A stretch of DNA of 64,000 bases from Prevotella sp. UBA2746 (lineage in GTDB: Bacteria > Bacteroidota > Bacteroidia > Bacteroidales > Bacteroidaceae): assembly GCA_002353555.1 (NCBI GenBank), contig DEJO01000011.1:10377-74376 (forward strand), written 5' to 3'. The notes beneath the pieces were generated by a model that did not search any database, was not told where the DNA came from, and worked only from the letters and a program-made list of their open reading frames with translations. Of the stretch, positions 1-8,594 are shown piece after piece. The translations under genes were made by a program, and so were the position numbers. The first letter of the stretch is position 1. Every line of letters begins with the position of its first letter.

Positions 1-50
1 CGACCTCCGGATTATGAATCCGACGCTCTAACCAGCTGAGCTACCTCGCC
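1..50 (-). tRNA. tRNA-Met (CAT), elongator type, 3' part outside the window
   Basis: Read on the minus strand, positions 50 to 1 give a tRNA 5' half. It has an acceptor strand starting GGCGAGG, a D-arm with GCTCAG and GGTTAGAGC, then an anticodon stem and loop whose anticodon CAT lies at 14-16. The acceptor start GGCGAGG fits elongator tRNA-Met; the initiator usually begins CGCGGGG, and Ile2-CAT usually begins GGG or GGA. The T-arm and 3' end are cut off by the window edge. A well-formed promoter at 105-136 reads towards it. Confidence 0.9.
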
Positions 51-104
51 ATCCTGCTTCTTGCCCTCAGAGGGATTTGCCCCCCATAAGCGGTTAAGCG
101 GGTG

Positions 105-136
105 CAAAAGTAACACAAACTTTCTAATTGTGCAAA
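105..136 (-). promoter_or_regulatory. Bacteroidetes-type promoter for tRNA-Met
   Basis: On the minus strand a TTTG -33 element (133-136) is followed by a 20-nt spacer and the -7 element TACTTTTG (105-112). Predicted initiation is near 98, about 48 nt upstream of the mature tRNA 5' end. Confidence 0.8.
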
Positions 137-152
137 TTTATTTGGATTTTTA

Positions 153-183
153 TTTGCTCAAACCATATTTTTCCGTATCTTTG
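153..183 (+). promoter_or_regulatory. Promoter of the START-like gene
   Basis: TTTG at 153-156, a 19-nt spacer and TATCTTTG at 176-183 give an essentially perfect Bacteroidetes promoter. Predicted initiation is near 190, leaving a leader of about 85 nt before the gene at 275. Confidence 0.8.
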
Positions 184-274
184 TGGCATGAAAATCATTG
201 GTGCAGCGATGTTCCTGCCCCATATTTATGAATATTAAAATACTTGTTCAACTATCAAAAATCCAAATCTGTCT

Positions 275-673
275 ATGAAAAAACAAAAGATATCTTTGGA
301 ATTTGAGCTACAATCGAATTCAGAAAACATCATCTGGGCACTCATCAGCACAGACAGCGGACTGCAAAAATGGATTGCCGACGTAGTGGAAACAGACGGA
401 GACTCCTTCACCTTCACCTGGGGAGACCCCGACTATGAACATGAAACACGGCGTGCCATCATCGAAGAACTGGTCAAGAACTCACACATCCGCATGCGCT
501 GGGACGACGACCCAGACGAGGATGCCTATTGGGAAATCAAGATGGTAAGAAGCGACCTGACGAACGATTATCTGTTGGAAATCACAGACTATGCCTTCAG
601 CGAAGATATTGATTCGCTGAACGGCATCTGGGAACAGAACTTCGAGGAGTTACACCGCAACACAGGACTATAA
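275..673 (+). CDS. START-like (SRPBCC-fold) domain protein
   Basis: 132 residues with no signal peptide, predicted cytoplasmic. The sequence resembles the small Bacteroidales START-like/AHSA1-type family. It begins KKQKISLEFEL, where an N-terminal beta strand would sit, then S..GLQKWIADVVE (helix), a run of strands with many Asp and Glu, and a C-terminal amphipathic helix (residues about 100-128) typical of the helix-grip fold that encloses a hydrophobic cavity. The protein is unusually acidic. The ligand is unknown and nothing in the sequence indicates it. It is transcribed alone from the promoter at 153-183 and sits just upstream of the LptF/G-type gene, which has its own -7 box, so the two are probably separate units. 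The ATG at 275 is the natural start. Confidence 0.75.
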   Translation: MKKQKISLEFELQSNSENIIWALISTDSGLQKWIADVVETDGDSFTFTWGDPDYEHETRRAIIEELVKNSHIRMRWDDDPDEDAYWEIKMVRSDLTNDYLLEITDYAFSEDIDSLNGIWEQNFEELHRNTGL

Positions 674-774
674 AGTGCACCGTTCTTTTACGGCAAAGGC
701 AAAAAACTCCATACGCATCACTCCCCACTCGACTTTTTTGTCGCTTTACTTGCAAAGAACTCCTAACTTTTTAC

Positions 775-782
775 TACCTTTG
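775..782 (+). promoter_or_regulatory. Promoter -7 box for the LptF/G-type gene
   Basis: TACCTTTG at 775-782. The upstream element is weak (CTTG at 749-752, spacer 22). Predicted initiation is near 789, so the ATG at 821 is preferred over the GTG at 800. Confidence 0.6.
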
Positions 783-820
783 CACCCTGATAGTCACGCG
801 TGCGTGCCAACAGTGTGTAC

Positions 821-2725
821 ATGTTTCACATCAAGAAGTTAGACATATTTATCCTCAAGCAGTTTGCACTGCTTTTTGCAGGCACCTTCCTCATCAGCCA
901 GTTTGTCTTGATGATGCAGTTCCTGTGGAGATATGTAGACACCCTGATTGGCAAAGGACTGTCGATGGAGGTCTTGGCACAATTCTTCTGGTACATGGCA
1001 CTCATGCTCGTACCCCAAGCCCTTCCCCTTGCCATCCTTCTCTCATCACTGATAGCTTTTGGAAACCTCGGCGAGACATCTGAGCTGACAGCTATCAAAG
1101 CAGCGGGCATCTCACTGTTGCAGGCTTTCCGCTCTCTGATAGTAGTGAGCATCATCATCGCCTTCATCTCTTTCGACTTTCAGAACAGCATTGTTCCTGA
1201 TGCTCAGGAGAAGATAGGACAGTTGCTGGTGTCCATGAAGCAGAAAAGTCCTGAACTGGAGATTCCAGAGGGAGTCTTCTATGACGGCATACCACAGACC
1301 AACATCTACGTTCAGAAGAAAGACTTAGAGACAGGACGGCTCTATGGCATCATGATTTATAAGATGACCGACAGCTTCGAAGATGCCGCCATCATTCTGG
1401 CAGACTCTGGCATGTTGCAGTCGACGGCTGAGAAGAAACATCTCATGCTGAACCTGTGGAGCGGTGAGTGGTTTGAGAATATGCGGTCGAGTGAACTGGC
1501 AGGAAGTGCCAGCGTACCCTACCGGCGTGAGACATTCAGTCATAAGACCATCGTCCTGGACTTCGACGGCGACTTCAACATGGCTGATGCAGCAGGTTTC
1601 TCTTCTGATGCCCGCACAAAAGGGCTGTCACAGATCAGTCACGACCTCGATTCGCTGAACCAGGTCTACGACAGTGTGGGAAAAGCCAACTACCAAGATG
1701 CCAAGAAACTGTACTACGCCCAGCCACGCAACATGAAGCCAGCCGAGAAGCAGCGTGCGGCGAAGTTGATGACTGCCAAGGAGATAGACATAGACACCAT
1801 CTACCAACACCTGCCAGCCGACAGACGACGAAATGCTGCCAACCTTGCCTTAGGGCGCATTCAGAGCCAGATGAACGACCTGGAGTTTAAGAGCATGATC
1901 ACCAGCGACGGCGACAAACTCATTCGAGAACATGAGATAGAGCGCATCAACAAGTTCACGGTAGCACTCTCCTGCCTCATTTTCTTCTTCATCGGTGCAC
2001 CATTAGGTGCCATCATCCGCAAAGGTGGTCTCGGCGTACCCATTATCGTGTCTGTACTGGTCTTCATCGTCTACTATATCCTTGACAACACAGGTTATCG
2101 CATGGCACGCATCGGATCGTGGTCGGTGCTCTTCGGCAAGGGACTGTCGCCGGCGGTGCTGATACCTACCGCCATTTTCATCACCTATAAAGCCAACAAC
2201 GACTCGGTAGTGTTCAACATGGATGCATGGCGTAACATTATCTACCGGGCGTTGGGATTGCGAACCCGCCGACATATCGCCAGCAAGGAAGTCATCATCA
2301 ACGACCCGAACTACAGACAGGATGCCGAACGGCTGGAAAAGATGAACGAAGAGATTGTCACCTACTCGAAAGAACACAACCTGAAGTCACCTCCAAACGT
2401 AGTAAAGGTGTTCTTCAAATACCAGCCCGACAACGTGGTGGAACGCATCAGCGACGAGTTGGAAGCCATCATCGAAGACCTTGCCAACACCCGCGACCGT
2501 GTCATCATGAGCGAAATCAACAAATACCCCATCATGGCGGTCAAGGCACACACGCGCCCCTTCGAGCGCCGTTGGATGAACATCCTGTCTGCAATCATCG
2601 TTCCGGTCGGTGCGTTCTTCTACTTCCGCATGTGGCGGTTCCGATTGCGACTCTATCGCGACCTGAAGACCATCAGGCAGACGAACAAGAAAATCATCAG
2701 CCGCATTGACAAGCAAGGCTATTGA
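821..2725 (+). CDS. LptF/LptG-family (YjgP/YjgQ) permease with long C-terminal extension
   Basis: 634 residues. LptF and LptG proteins form the membrane part of the ABC machine (with LptB) that extracts lipopolysaccharide from the inner membrane and passes it to the periplasmic bridge. An N-terminal membrane block starts at LKQFALLFAGTFL; further segments lie near residues 60-125. A periplasmic beta-rich domain follows (about 130-360), then a second membrane block (about 375-480) with the family-typical FIGAPLGAIIRKGGLG. After this come about 150 extra residues, including another hydrophobic segment (NILSAIIVPVGAFFYF) and a basic tail. Enterobacterial LptF and LptG are about 360 residues, so the extension is a Bacteroidetes feature. 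An in-frame GTG at 800 would add 7 residues; the ATG at 821 fits the promoter better and gives the usual membrane-anchor start. LptF and LptG cannot be told apart here. Confidence 0.9.
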   Translation: MFHIKKLDIFILKQFALLFAGTFLISQFVLMMQFLWRYVDTLIGKGLSMEVLAQFFWYMALMLVPQALPLAILLSSLIAFGNLGETSELTAIKAAGISLLQAFRSLIVVSIIIAFISFDFQNSIVPDAQEKIGQLLVSMKQKSPELEIPEGVFYDGIPQTNIYVQKKDLETGRLYGIMIYKMTDSFEDAAIILADSGMLQSTAEKKHLMLNLWSGEWFENMRSSELAGSASVPYRRETFSHKTIVLDFDGDFNMADAAGFSSDARTKGLSQISHDLDSLNQVYDSVGKANYQDAKKLYYAQPRNMKPAEKQRAAKLMTAKEIDIDTIYQHLPADRRRNAANLALGRIQSQMNDLEFKSMITSDGDKLIREHEIERINKFTVALSCLIFFFIGAPLGAIIRKGGLGVPIIVSVLVFIVYYILDNTGYRMARIGSWSVLFGKGLSPAVLIPTAIFITYKANNDSVVFNMDAWRNIIYRALGLRTRRHIASKEVIINDPNYRQDAERLEKMNEEIVTYSKEHNLKSPPNVVKVFFKYQPDNVVERISDELEAIIEDLANTRDRVIMSEINKYPIMAVKAHTRPFERRWMNILSAIIVPVGAFFYFRMWRFRLRLYRDLKTIRQTNKKIISRIDKQGY

Positions 2726-2752
2726 GCAAAAGAGTATTCTCTATATATTATA

Positions 2753-2783
2753 AGGTGTAACGCTCGTAAGAGCACGCTCACCT
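2753..2783 (+). other. Leader hairpin upstream of ribBA
   Basis: Outer arms AGGTG (2753-2757) and CACCT (2779-2783) enclose an inner stem GCTC/GAGC closed by a GTAA tetraloop (2762-2773). It lies in the 91-nt gap before ribBA. I do not see the conserved parts of an FMN riboswitch, and the stretch is too short for one. Confidence 0.45.
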
Positions 2784-2816
2784 CTCACGTATGAATAAAA
2801 AACAAAAGGAAAAGAT

Positions 2817-4025
2817 ATGGAAAACTTCAAACTGAACAGCGTAGAAGAAGCTGTCAAAGACTTTAAGGAAGGTAAGTTCGTGATTGTCGTCGACGATGAA
2901 GACCGCGAGAACGAAGGCGACCTCATCATCGCGGCTGAGATGATCACACCCGAAAAGGTGAATTTCATGCTCAAGAACGCACGCGGCCTGCTCTGTGCGC
3001 CCATCACCATCAGCCGCTGTAAGGAACTGGACCTGCCCCATCAGGTGCAGGACAACACATCAATACTCGGAACGCCGTTCACCGTCTCAGTAGACAAGCT
3101 GGAAGGCTGCTCAACGGGTGTTTCTGCACACGACCGTGCAGAAACCATCAAGGCACTGGCTGACCCCAACTCGACTCCACGCACCTTCGGCAGACCCGGT
3201 CACGTAAACCCACTCTACGCCCAGGACAACGGTGTATTGCGCCGTTCCGGACACACAGAGGCTGCCATAGACCTCTGCCGCATGGCAGGACTCTACCCTG
3301 CCGGTGCGCTGATGGAAATCATGAACGAAGACGGAACGATGGCACGCTTGCCTCAGCTGATGAAGATGGCAGAGGAATGGGATATGAAAGTCATCTCTAT
3401 CAAGGACATGATAGCTTACCGCCTGCAAAAGGAGTCCCTCGTGGAACAGGGTGTTGAGGCTGACATGCCTACTAAATATGGACATTTCCACATCATCCCT
3501 TTCCGCCAGAAGAGCAACGGACTGGAACACTTCGCACTCATCAAAGGTGAATGGAAGGCCGACGAGCCTATCCTCGTGCGAGTACACTCTTCATGTACCA
3601 CAGGCGACATCCTCGCCAGCAAGCGTTGCGACTGCGGTGACCAGCTGCACAAGGCCATGGAGATGATTGAGAAAGAAGGCAAGGGGGTCGTTGTGTATAT
3701 GCAACAGGAAGGCCGTGGTATAGGACTGATGAACAAGCTGGCTGCCTACAAGCTGCAAGAGGAAGGCATGGACACCGTAGAAGCCAACCTCTGCCTGGGC
3801 TTCAAGGCCGACGAGCGCGATTATGGCTGTGGGGCTCAGATCCTGCAGAAGTTAGGCGTTCACAAGATGCGCCTGATGACCAACAACCCCACCAAGCGCG
3901 TAGGACTGGAAGCCTACGGACTGGAGATTGTCGAGAACGTGCCCATTGAAATCAAGCCCAACGAGTACGACTACGAATACCTGAAAACGAAAAAAGAAAG
4001 AATGGGACACGAGCTCCATTTGTAG
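2817..4025 (+). CDS. ribBA: Bifunctional 3,4-dihydroxy-2-butanone-4-phosphate synthase / GTP cyclohydrolase II
   Basis: 402 residues, cytoplasmic, supplying both branches of riboflavin synthesis. The N-terminal half (about 1-204) converts ribulose 5-phosphate to dihydroxybutanone phosphate and carries the acidic metal and substrate loop DDEDRENEGDL, TGVSAHDRAETI and the RPGHVNPL loop. The C-terminal half (about 210-400) opens the GTP ring. It has the zinc-binding cysteines in the segment SSCTTGDILASKRCDCGDQL and the catalytic EGRGIGL region, followed by NNPTKR. Length and domain order are normal for a fused RibBA. No promoter of the usual type is visible in the 91-nt gap after the LptF/G gene, so cotranscription with it is likely. 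Confidence 0.97.
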   Translation: MENFKLNSVEEAVKDFKEGKFVIVVDDEDRENEGDLIIAAEMITPEKVNFMLKNARGLLCAPITISRCKELDLPHQVQDNTSILGTPFTVSVDKLEGCSTGVSAHDRAETIKALADPNSTPRTFGRPGHVNPLYAQDNGVLRRSGHTEAAIDLCRMAGLYPAGALMEIMNEDGTMARLPQLMKMAEEWDMKVISIKDMIAYRLQKESLVEQGVEADMPTKYGHFHIIPFRQKSNGLEHFALIKGEWKADEPILVRVHSSCTTGDILASKRCDCGDQLHKAMEMIEKEGKGVVVYMQQEGRGIGLMNKLAAYKLQEEGMDTVEANLCLGFKADERDYGCGAQILQKLGVHKMRLMTNNPTKRVGLEAYGLEIVENVPIEIKPNEYDYEYLKTKKERMGHELHL

Positions 4026-4073
4026 ACAAAAAGGGGAAGAAACCGCCAGAAGAATAAAATAAAGTCAGGAAAG

Positions 4074-4105
4074 TTTCGGAAAAAAGAATAAAATGATTAC
4101 TTTTG
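4074..4105 (+). promoter_or_regulatory. Promoter of the aminotransferase gene
   Basis: TTTC (4074-4077, one base from TTTG), a 20-nt spacer and TACTTTTG (4098-4105). Initiation is predicted near 4112, 25 nt before the ATG. Confidence 0.75.
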
Positions 4106-4136
4106 CAGCAACTTTCGAACAAACAGTAAAAGGAAC

Positions 4137-5330
4137 ATGGCACAACTATCCAATCGATTGAACCGCCTTGCACCGTCTGCAACCCTCGCTATGTCGCAGA
4201 AGAGCAGCGAAATGAAGGCACAAGGCGTTGACGTCATCAACATGAGCGTCGGCGAACCCGACTTCAACACCCCTGACCACATTAAGGCAGCCGCCAAGAA
4301 AGCTGTCGACGAGAACTGGTCGCGCTACTCACCCGTTCCGGGATATGCCGACCTGCGTGAAGCCATCGTTGCCAAGCTGAAGACCGAAAACCAATTGGAT
4401 TATACCGTCAACGAGATACTGGTGTCGAACGGTGCCAAACAAAGTGTATGTAACACCGTCATGGCACTCATCAACCCAGGCGACGAGGTCATCATCCCCG
4501 CACCCTACTGGGTGAGCTATCCGCAAATGGTGAAGTTGGCAGGCGGCGAACCCGTTATTGTGAATGCCGGCTTTGAACAAGACTTCAAAATGACACCCGA
4601 ACAATTGGAAGCTGCCATCACCCCGAAGACCCGCATGCTCATCCTTTGTTCACCCAGCAACCCGACGGGTAGCGTCTACACCAAAGACGAACTGGCAGGA
4701 CTTGCCGAGGTCATCAAACGCCACGACGACCTGTTCGTGCTGGCTGATGAAATCTACGAGCACATCAACTACGTGGGCAAGCATGAGAGCATAGCACAGT
4801 TCCCCGGCATGAAGGAACGCTCCATCATCGTCAATGGCGTATCTAAGGCGTATGCCATGACCGGTTGGCGCATCGGATACATCGCAGCACCTGAATGGAT
4901 TGTGAAAGGCTGCAACAAACTACAGGGACAGTACACCAGCGGACCGTGTTCGGTCAGTCAGAGGGCTGCCCTGGAAGCATACGCTGCCTCGCAGGAATGC
5001 GTTGAAGAGATGCGACAGGCTTTTGAGCGCCGCCGCGACCTTATCGTCGAACTTGCCAAGGACATCCCCGGACTCGAAGTCAACCACCCGAAGGGAGCCT
5101 TCTATCTCTTCCCCAAGTGCAGCAGTTTCTTCGGCAAGAGCGACGGTGAACACACCATCAACAACTCTACAGACTTCGCGATGTACCTGCTGGAAGTGGG
5201 ACATGTAGCTACCGTCGGCGGTGATGCCTTCGGCGATCCGGACTGTTTCCGCATGAGCTATGCTACCAGCGACGACAACATCCGCGAAGCCATGAAACGC
5301 ATCAAGACCGTATTGGGCAGACTGAAATAG
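4137..5330 (+). CDS. aspC: Class I pyridoxal-phosphate aspartate aminotransferase
   Basis: 397 residues, cytoplasmic. It transfers an amino group between aspartate and 2-oxoglutarate; related enzymes of this subgroup can also use prephenate or aromatic substrates, which the sequence does not settle. Fold type I signatures in order are SVGEPDFNTPDHI near the N-terminus, YSPVPGYADLREAI, SNGAKQ (phosphate binding), SPSNPTG (the Asn that contacts PLP), LADEIYEH (the Asp that contacts the pyridine nitrogen), SKAYAMTGWRIGY (the Schiff-base lysine) and a C-terminal FRMSYATS with the carboxylate-binding arginine. Length is typical of the Thermus-type AspC. It has its own promoter (4074-4105). The ATG at 4137 begins a conserved N-terminus. 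The symbol is by family; aatA is an equally used name. Confidence 0.93.
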   Translation: MAQLSNRLNRLAPSATLAMSQKSSEMKAQGVDVINMSVGEPDFNTPDHIKAAAKKAVDENWSRYSPVPGYADLREAIVAKLKTENQLDYTVNEILVSNGAKQSVCNTVMALINPGDEVIIPAPYWVSYPQMVKLAGGEPVIVNAGFEQDFKMTPEQLEAAITPKTRMLILCSPSNPTGSVYTKDELAGLAEVIKRHDDLFVLADEIYEHINYVGKHESIAQFPGMKERSIIVNGVSKAYAMTGWRIGYIAAPEWIVKGCNKLQGQYTSGPCSVSQRAALEAYAASQECVEEMRQAFERRRDLIVELAKDIPGLEVNHPKGAFYLFPKCSSFFGKSDGEHTINNSTDFAMYLLEVGHVATVGGDAFGDPDCFRMSYATSDDNIREAMKRIKTVLGRLK

Positions 5331-5419
5331 ACTGCCCTACGACAGAGAACGTTGAGAGGGAAAACAAAAAAATAGTCGTTAAAAGTTCTTAATTAAATGA
5401 CTAATTCCCTCTTAATTGC

Positions 5420-5427
5420 TATCTTTG
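5420..5427 (+). promoter_or_regulatory. Promoter -7 box of the exbB operon
   Basis: TATCTTTG at 5420-5427; no good -33 match at the normal distance. It implies an A/T-rich leader of about 110 nt before exbB, where I see no recognisable riboswitch. Confidence 0.6.
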
Positions 5428-5547
5428 CGGAGTTATTACCGGAAGTCATGACAATAAAAACACCGTAAATCCGTTGAAAACAAGCAAATAAACCGAATTT
5501 TATTATTAATTAAATTCATTTATAACTAAAAATTAAAATTAAGTATT

Positions 5548-6375
5548 ATGGCAACTAATCAAAAAGCAGCCCCCAAGAAAAAGTCTGAGGGCTTTCAGGG
5601 AGTAAGAGGCGCATTCTGGATTATCGTCGTTTGCGCAATCATTGCAGTTCTTTTGTTCAACTTCTGGATGGGTCGTGAGGCTAACTTCGCTGACGCCAGC
5701 AAGGAAACACCTATCAACGTTTGGGGTACTATCTTCAAGGGTGGTGTTATCGTGCCTGTGATCCACACCCTGTTGCTCACCGTATTGGCTCTGTCTATCG
5801 AGCGCTGGCTGGCGCTGAAGACCGCTTTCGGTAAGGGTGCTCTTCCTAAGTTTGTTGCAAACATCAAGGCTGCGCTCAACGCAAACGACTTCGCAAAGGC
5901 TCAGCAGCTCTGCGACCAGCAGAAGGGTTCTGTAGCAAACGTTGTTTCTGCTTCTCTGAACGCTTACAAGGAGATGGAAGCTACCTCTGGCATCAAGAAG
6001 GCTCAGAAGGTTGCTAAGATCCAGCAGGCTCACGAAGAGGCTTCTCAGCTCGAAATGCCGACGCTGACCATGAACCTCCCGATGATTGCTACCATCGTTA
6101 CTCTCGGTACGCTGACCGGTCTTCTCGGTACCGTTGTCGGTATGATCCGTTCATTCTCCGCACTGTCTGCAGGTGGTGGTGCTGACTCAGCCGCTCTGTC
6201 TGCCGGTATTTCTGAGGCACTTATCAACACCGCGTTCGGTATCGGTACATCTTGGTGCGCCGTTGTAGCTTACAACTACTACACGAACAAGGTTGACAAG
6301 TTGACATTCGCACTCGACGAAGTTGGTTACTCAATCGCTCAGACATACGAAGCAAACCACGCAGAAGAGGCTTAA
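5548..6375 (+). CDS. exbB: ExbB (MotA/TolQ/ExbB proton channel family)
   Basis: 275 residues, inner membrane. ExbB forms the pentameric channel that, with ExbD, uses the proton gradient to drive TonB-dependent outer-membrane transport. Hydrophobic segments are at residues about 23-42 (WIIVVCAIIAVLLFNFWM), 62-90, 175-200 (MIATIVTLGTLTGLLGTVVG) and 225-245. The segment TLGTLTGLLGTVVGMIRSF is the family hallmark of the third channel helix. The N-terminal extra helix is usual in Bacteroidetes homologues. It is the first gene of a run of six (exbB, two exbD, tonB, a PstS-like gene and a TPR gene) that ends at the terminator at 11130. Confidence 0.95.
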   Translation: MATNQKAAPKKKSEGFQGVRGAFWIIVVCAIIAVLLFNFWMGREANFADASKETPINVWGTIFKGGVIVPVIHTLLLTVLALSIERWLALKTAFGKGALPKFVANIKAALNANDFAKAQQLCDQQKGSVANVVSASLNAYKEMEATSGIKKAQKVAKIQQAHEEASQLEMPTLTMNLPMIATIVTLGTLTGLLGTVVGMIRSFSALSAGGGADSAALSAGISEALINTAFGIGTSWCAVVAYNYYTNKVDKLTFALDEVGYSIAQTYEANHAEEA

Positions 6376-6406
6376 TTTTTGCTAACCCTTTAAATCATTT
6401 ATCACT

Positions 6407-7051
6407 ATGGGTAAAGTAAAAGTTAAGAAGAGTGACGTCTGGATTGACATGACACCTATGTCAGACGTGATGACCCTGCTTCTGACTTTCTTCATGCTCA
6501 CCTCGACATTCGTCAAGAACGAGCCGGTGAAAGTCAACACGCCAGGATCAATCTCGGAGATCAAGGTGCCTGAGAACGGCGTTCTGACCATCCTGGTGAG
6601 TCCGGAAAAGGACAAGTCAGGAAAGCCCACGGGCGAAGGTCAGGTATTTATGAGTATCGACAATACCGATCAGCTCGGTGCTGCCCTCGACGATATGGCA
6701 GGCCGCTTCGGTATCAGCTTGAATGGAAATCAGATCAAGACCTTCCGTCTGGAGTCTACCTTCGGTATACCGATGAAGGAATTGCCTGGCTACCTGTCCA
6801 TGTCCAGCCAGAACCGTGCAAAGGTTCTCCCCACCAAGGGCATCCCCTTGGATAGCATCGACGGTGGCATGAGTGAGTTCCAGCAGTGGGTAGACGCAGC
6901 CCGTACAGCCAACGAAGAAATCAAGATTGCTTTGAAGGCCGACGCTGCAACACCTTACAAGACTGTGAAGAAGGTCATGAATGAGCTCCAAGATATGGAC
7001 GAAAGTCATTACTACATGATAACGAATCTCAAAACATCGGAGGAACAATAA
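6407..7051 (+). CDS. exbD: ExbD/TolR-family biopolymer transport protein (first copy)
   Basis: 214 residues with one N-terminal transmembrane helix (about 18-38). The membrane-embedded proton-carrying Asp lies in the segment DMTPMSDVMTLLLTFFML. The periplasmic remainder is longer than in E. coli ExbD (about 140 residues) and contains an insert at about 55-165. It lies 31 nt after exbB, and its stop codon shares one base with the start of the next gene, implying translational coupling of two different ExbD subunits. The usual partner is ExbB in the inner membrane. Confidence 0.93.
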   Translation: MGKVKVKKSDVWIDMTPMSDVMTLLLTFFMLTSTFVKNEPVKVNTPGSISEIKVPENGVLTILVSPEKDKSGKPTGEGQVFMSIDNTDQLGAALDDMAGRFGISLNGNQIKTFRLESTFGIPMKELPGYLSMSSQNRAKVLPTKGIPLDSIDGGMSEFQQWVDAARTANEEIKIALKADAATPYKTVKKVMNELQDMDESHYYMITNLKTSEEQ

Positions 7052-7698
7052 TGGCTAAGAAAGAAAGCAAACAGAAAAAGATCAATGTCCGTGTCGACTT
7101 TACGCCGATGGTGGATATGCTCATGCTTCTCATTACGTTCTTCATGCTTTGTACCACGCTGAGCAAGCCTCAGACCATGGAGTTGACCATGCCGAGTAAT
7201 GATGATAACACACTGGAGGAGCAGAAGAATGAAGCAAAAGCTTCTGAAACTGTCACTCTGTATGTAGCAGCTAACAACAAGCTCTACTATGGCGAAGGCA
7301 TCCCAGAGTACAACAATCCCGCATGGCTCAAGGAAACATCCTGGGGCGACAAGGGCATCCGCAACGTACTCCGTGAGCACGCCACAGAAGACGGTACGAA
7401 ACCTGTAAAGCGTATCGAGTTAGCTGTCAAGGCTCTTGATGCAAAGAAGGCAAAGAATCCGGCGCTCTATCCGGACAGTATCTACCAGAAAGAATTGATG
7501 AAAATCAAGGGTGGACAACTGGAAGATGGCAAGATTCCTACGCTGACTATCGTCATCAAGGCTACCGACAACGCTTCATACAAGAACCTGGTAGACGCTC
7601 TCGACGAGATGCAGATCTTGAGTATTGGTACTTATGTCATCGACAAGATTAACGACAATGACAAGAAACTCCTGTCATCAAGAAACGTCGTTGAATAA
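7051..7698 (+). CDS. exbD: ExbD/TolR-family biopolymer transport protein (second copy)
   Basis: 215 residues. A single N-terminal transmembrane helix (about 17-38) carries the conserved Asp in DFTPMVDMLMLLITFFML, followed by a periplasmic domain with a family-typical end (NLVDALDEMQILSIGTYVI). It overlaps the previous exbD by one base. Two non-identical ExbD proteins in tandem are normal in Bacteroidetes, where they may form heterodimers; that they do so here is inference. tonB follows after 37 nt. Confidence 0.93.
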   Translation: MAKKESKQKKINVRVDFTPMVDMLMLLITFFMLCTTLSKPQTMELTMPSNDDNTLEEQKNEAKASETVTLYVAANNKLYYGEGIPEYNNPAWLKETSWGDKGIRNVLREHATEDGTKPVKRIELAVKALDAKKAKNPALYPDSIYQKELMKIKGGQLEDGKIPTLTIVIKATDNASYKNLVDALDEMQILSIGTYVIDKINDNDKKLLSSRNVVE

Positions 7699-7735
7699 CA
7701 ATCGGTGATCTAACAAACAATTAAAACAAGAAACA

Positions 7736-8590
7736 ATGGCAAAAATTGATTTGATTGACCCGAAATGGGTGGACATGGTTTTCGCTAGCAAAAATAAGGA
7801 GTACGGAGCTTACCAGTTGCGTAAGGGTACTTCAAGCCGAAACATCAAGTCTATACTGATCTTGGTCATTGCTGCTGGTCTCGTCGGAGGTTTCCTTGCC
7901 TACAAGGTACATGCAGACAAAGTTGCTGAAGAGCAGCGTGCATACATGGAAGCATTGGAACTCTCCAAGTTGCAGGAGCAGGCTAAGAAAGAACAGAAGA
8001 AGGAAGATAAGAAGATTCAGCCTAAGGTAGAACCGAAGAAAGAGATTCCTGAGGTTCGTGAGTCTCAGAAGTTTACCGCCCCCGTCATCAAGAAAGACGA
8101 GTTGGTAAAGGAAGAGAACCAGGTGAAGCAGATGGACGCGTTGAAGAAAGACGTTGCCGTTTCCAATCAGGACCAGGAAGGTACGAAAGACCGTACCGTA
8201 GAGGCCGTACGTAACGACATCGCCGTCAACGTTCCACCGCCACCAGTAGAAAAGAAGGAAGAAGTGAAGCAGGTTGTCGAGAACAAGGTCTTCGACATCG
8301 CAGAGCAGATGCCTTCGTTCAAGGGTAATGTCAACCAGTGGCTGGCTTCCAACCTGACCTACCCGGCAGTAGCTGCCGAGAATGGTATCCAGGGCCGCGT
8401 CATCGTACAGTTCGTCGTAGAAAAGGACGGTAGCGTCAGCAACGTACAGGTAGTACGTTCTGTAGACCCCGCCCTCGACCGCGAGGCTGTCAACGTAGTA
8501 AAGCGCATGCCGAGGTGGAACCCAGGTATGAACAACGGTCAGCCGGCACGTGTGAAGTACACGCTGCCTGTAACCTTCAAACTGCAGTAA
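7736..8590 (+). CDS. tonB: TonB-family energy transducer
   Basis: 284 residues. A cytoplasmic N-terminal stretch (1-34) with GAYQLRK precedes one transmembrane helix (about 39-58, ILILVIAAGLVGGFLAY). A periplasmic Lys/Glu- and Pro-rich linker with a likely coiled coil follows (about 60-180), then the C-terminal TonB domain (about 205-284) with QGRVIVQFVVEKDGSV, DREAVNVVKRMPRWNPG and a terminal VTFKL strand. It transmits ExbB/ExbD energy to TonB-dependent outer-membrane receptors. Its place directly after the two exbD genes supports a dedicated complex. Confidence 0.95.
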   Translation: MAKIDLIDPKWVDMVFASKNKEYGAYQLRKGTSSRNIKSILILVIAAGLVGGFLAYKVHADKVAEEQRAYMEALELSKLQEQAKKEQKKEDKKIQPKVEPKKEIPEVRESQKFTAPVIKKDELVKEENQVKQMDALKKDVAVSNQDQEGTKDRTVEAVRNDIAVNVPPPPVEKKEEVKQVVENKVFDIAEQMPSFKGNVNQWLASNLTYPAVAAENGIQGRVIVQFVVEKDGSVSNVQVVRSVDPALDREAVNVVKRMPRWNPGMNNGQPARVKYTLPVTFKLQ

Positions 8591-8594
8591 TTAC

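Noticed and set aside
188..238. 16-codon frame starting 5 nt after the promoter -7 box of the START-like gene
   Set aside because: It could be a leader peptide, but its sequence (MKIIGAAMFLPHIYEY) has no regulatory features, and short frames are common in leaders.
2726..2816. FMN riboswitch before ribBA
   Set aside because: Only one small hairpin is present; the stretch is too short, and the conserved riboswitch segments are not seen.
5539..6033. 164-codon minus-strand frame opposite exbB
   Set aside because: A shadow of the well-conserved exbB coding sequence.
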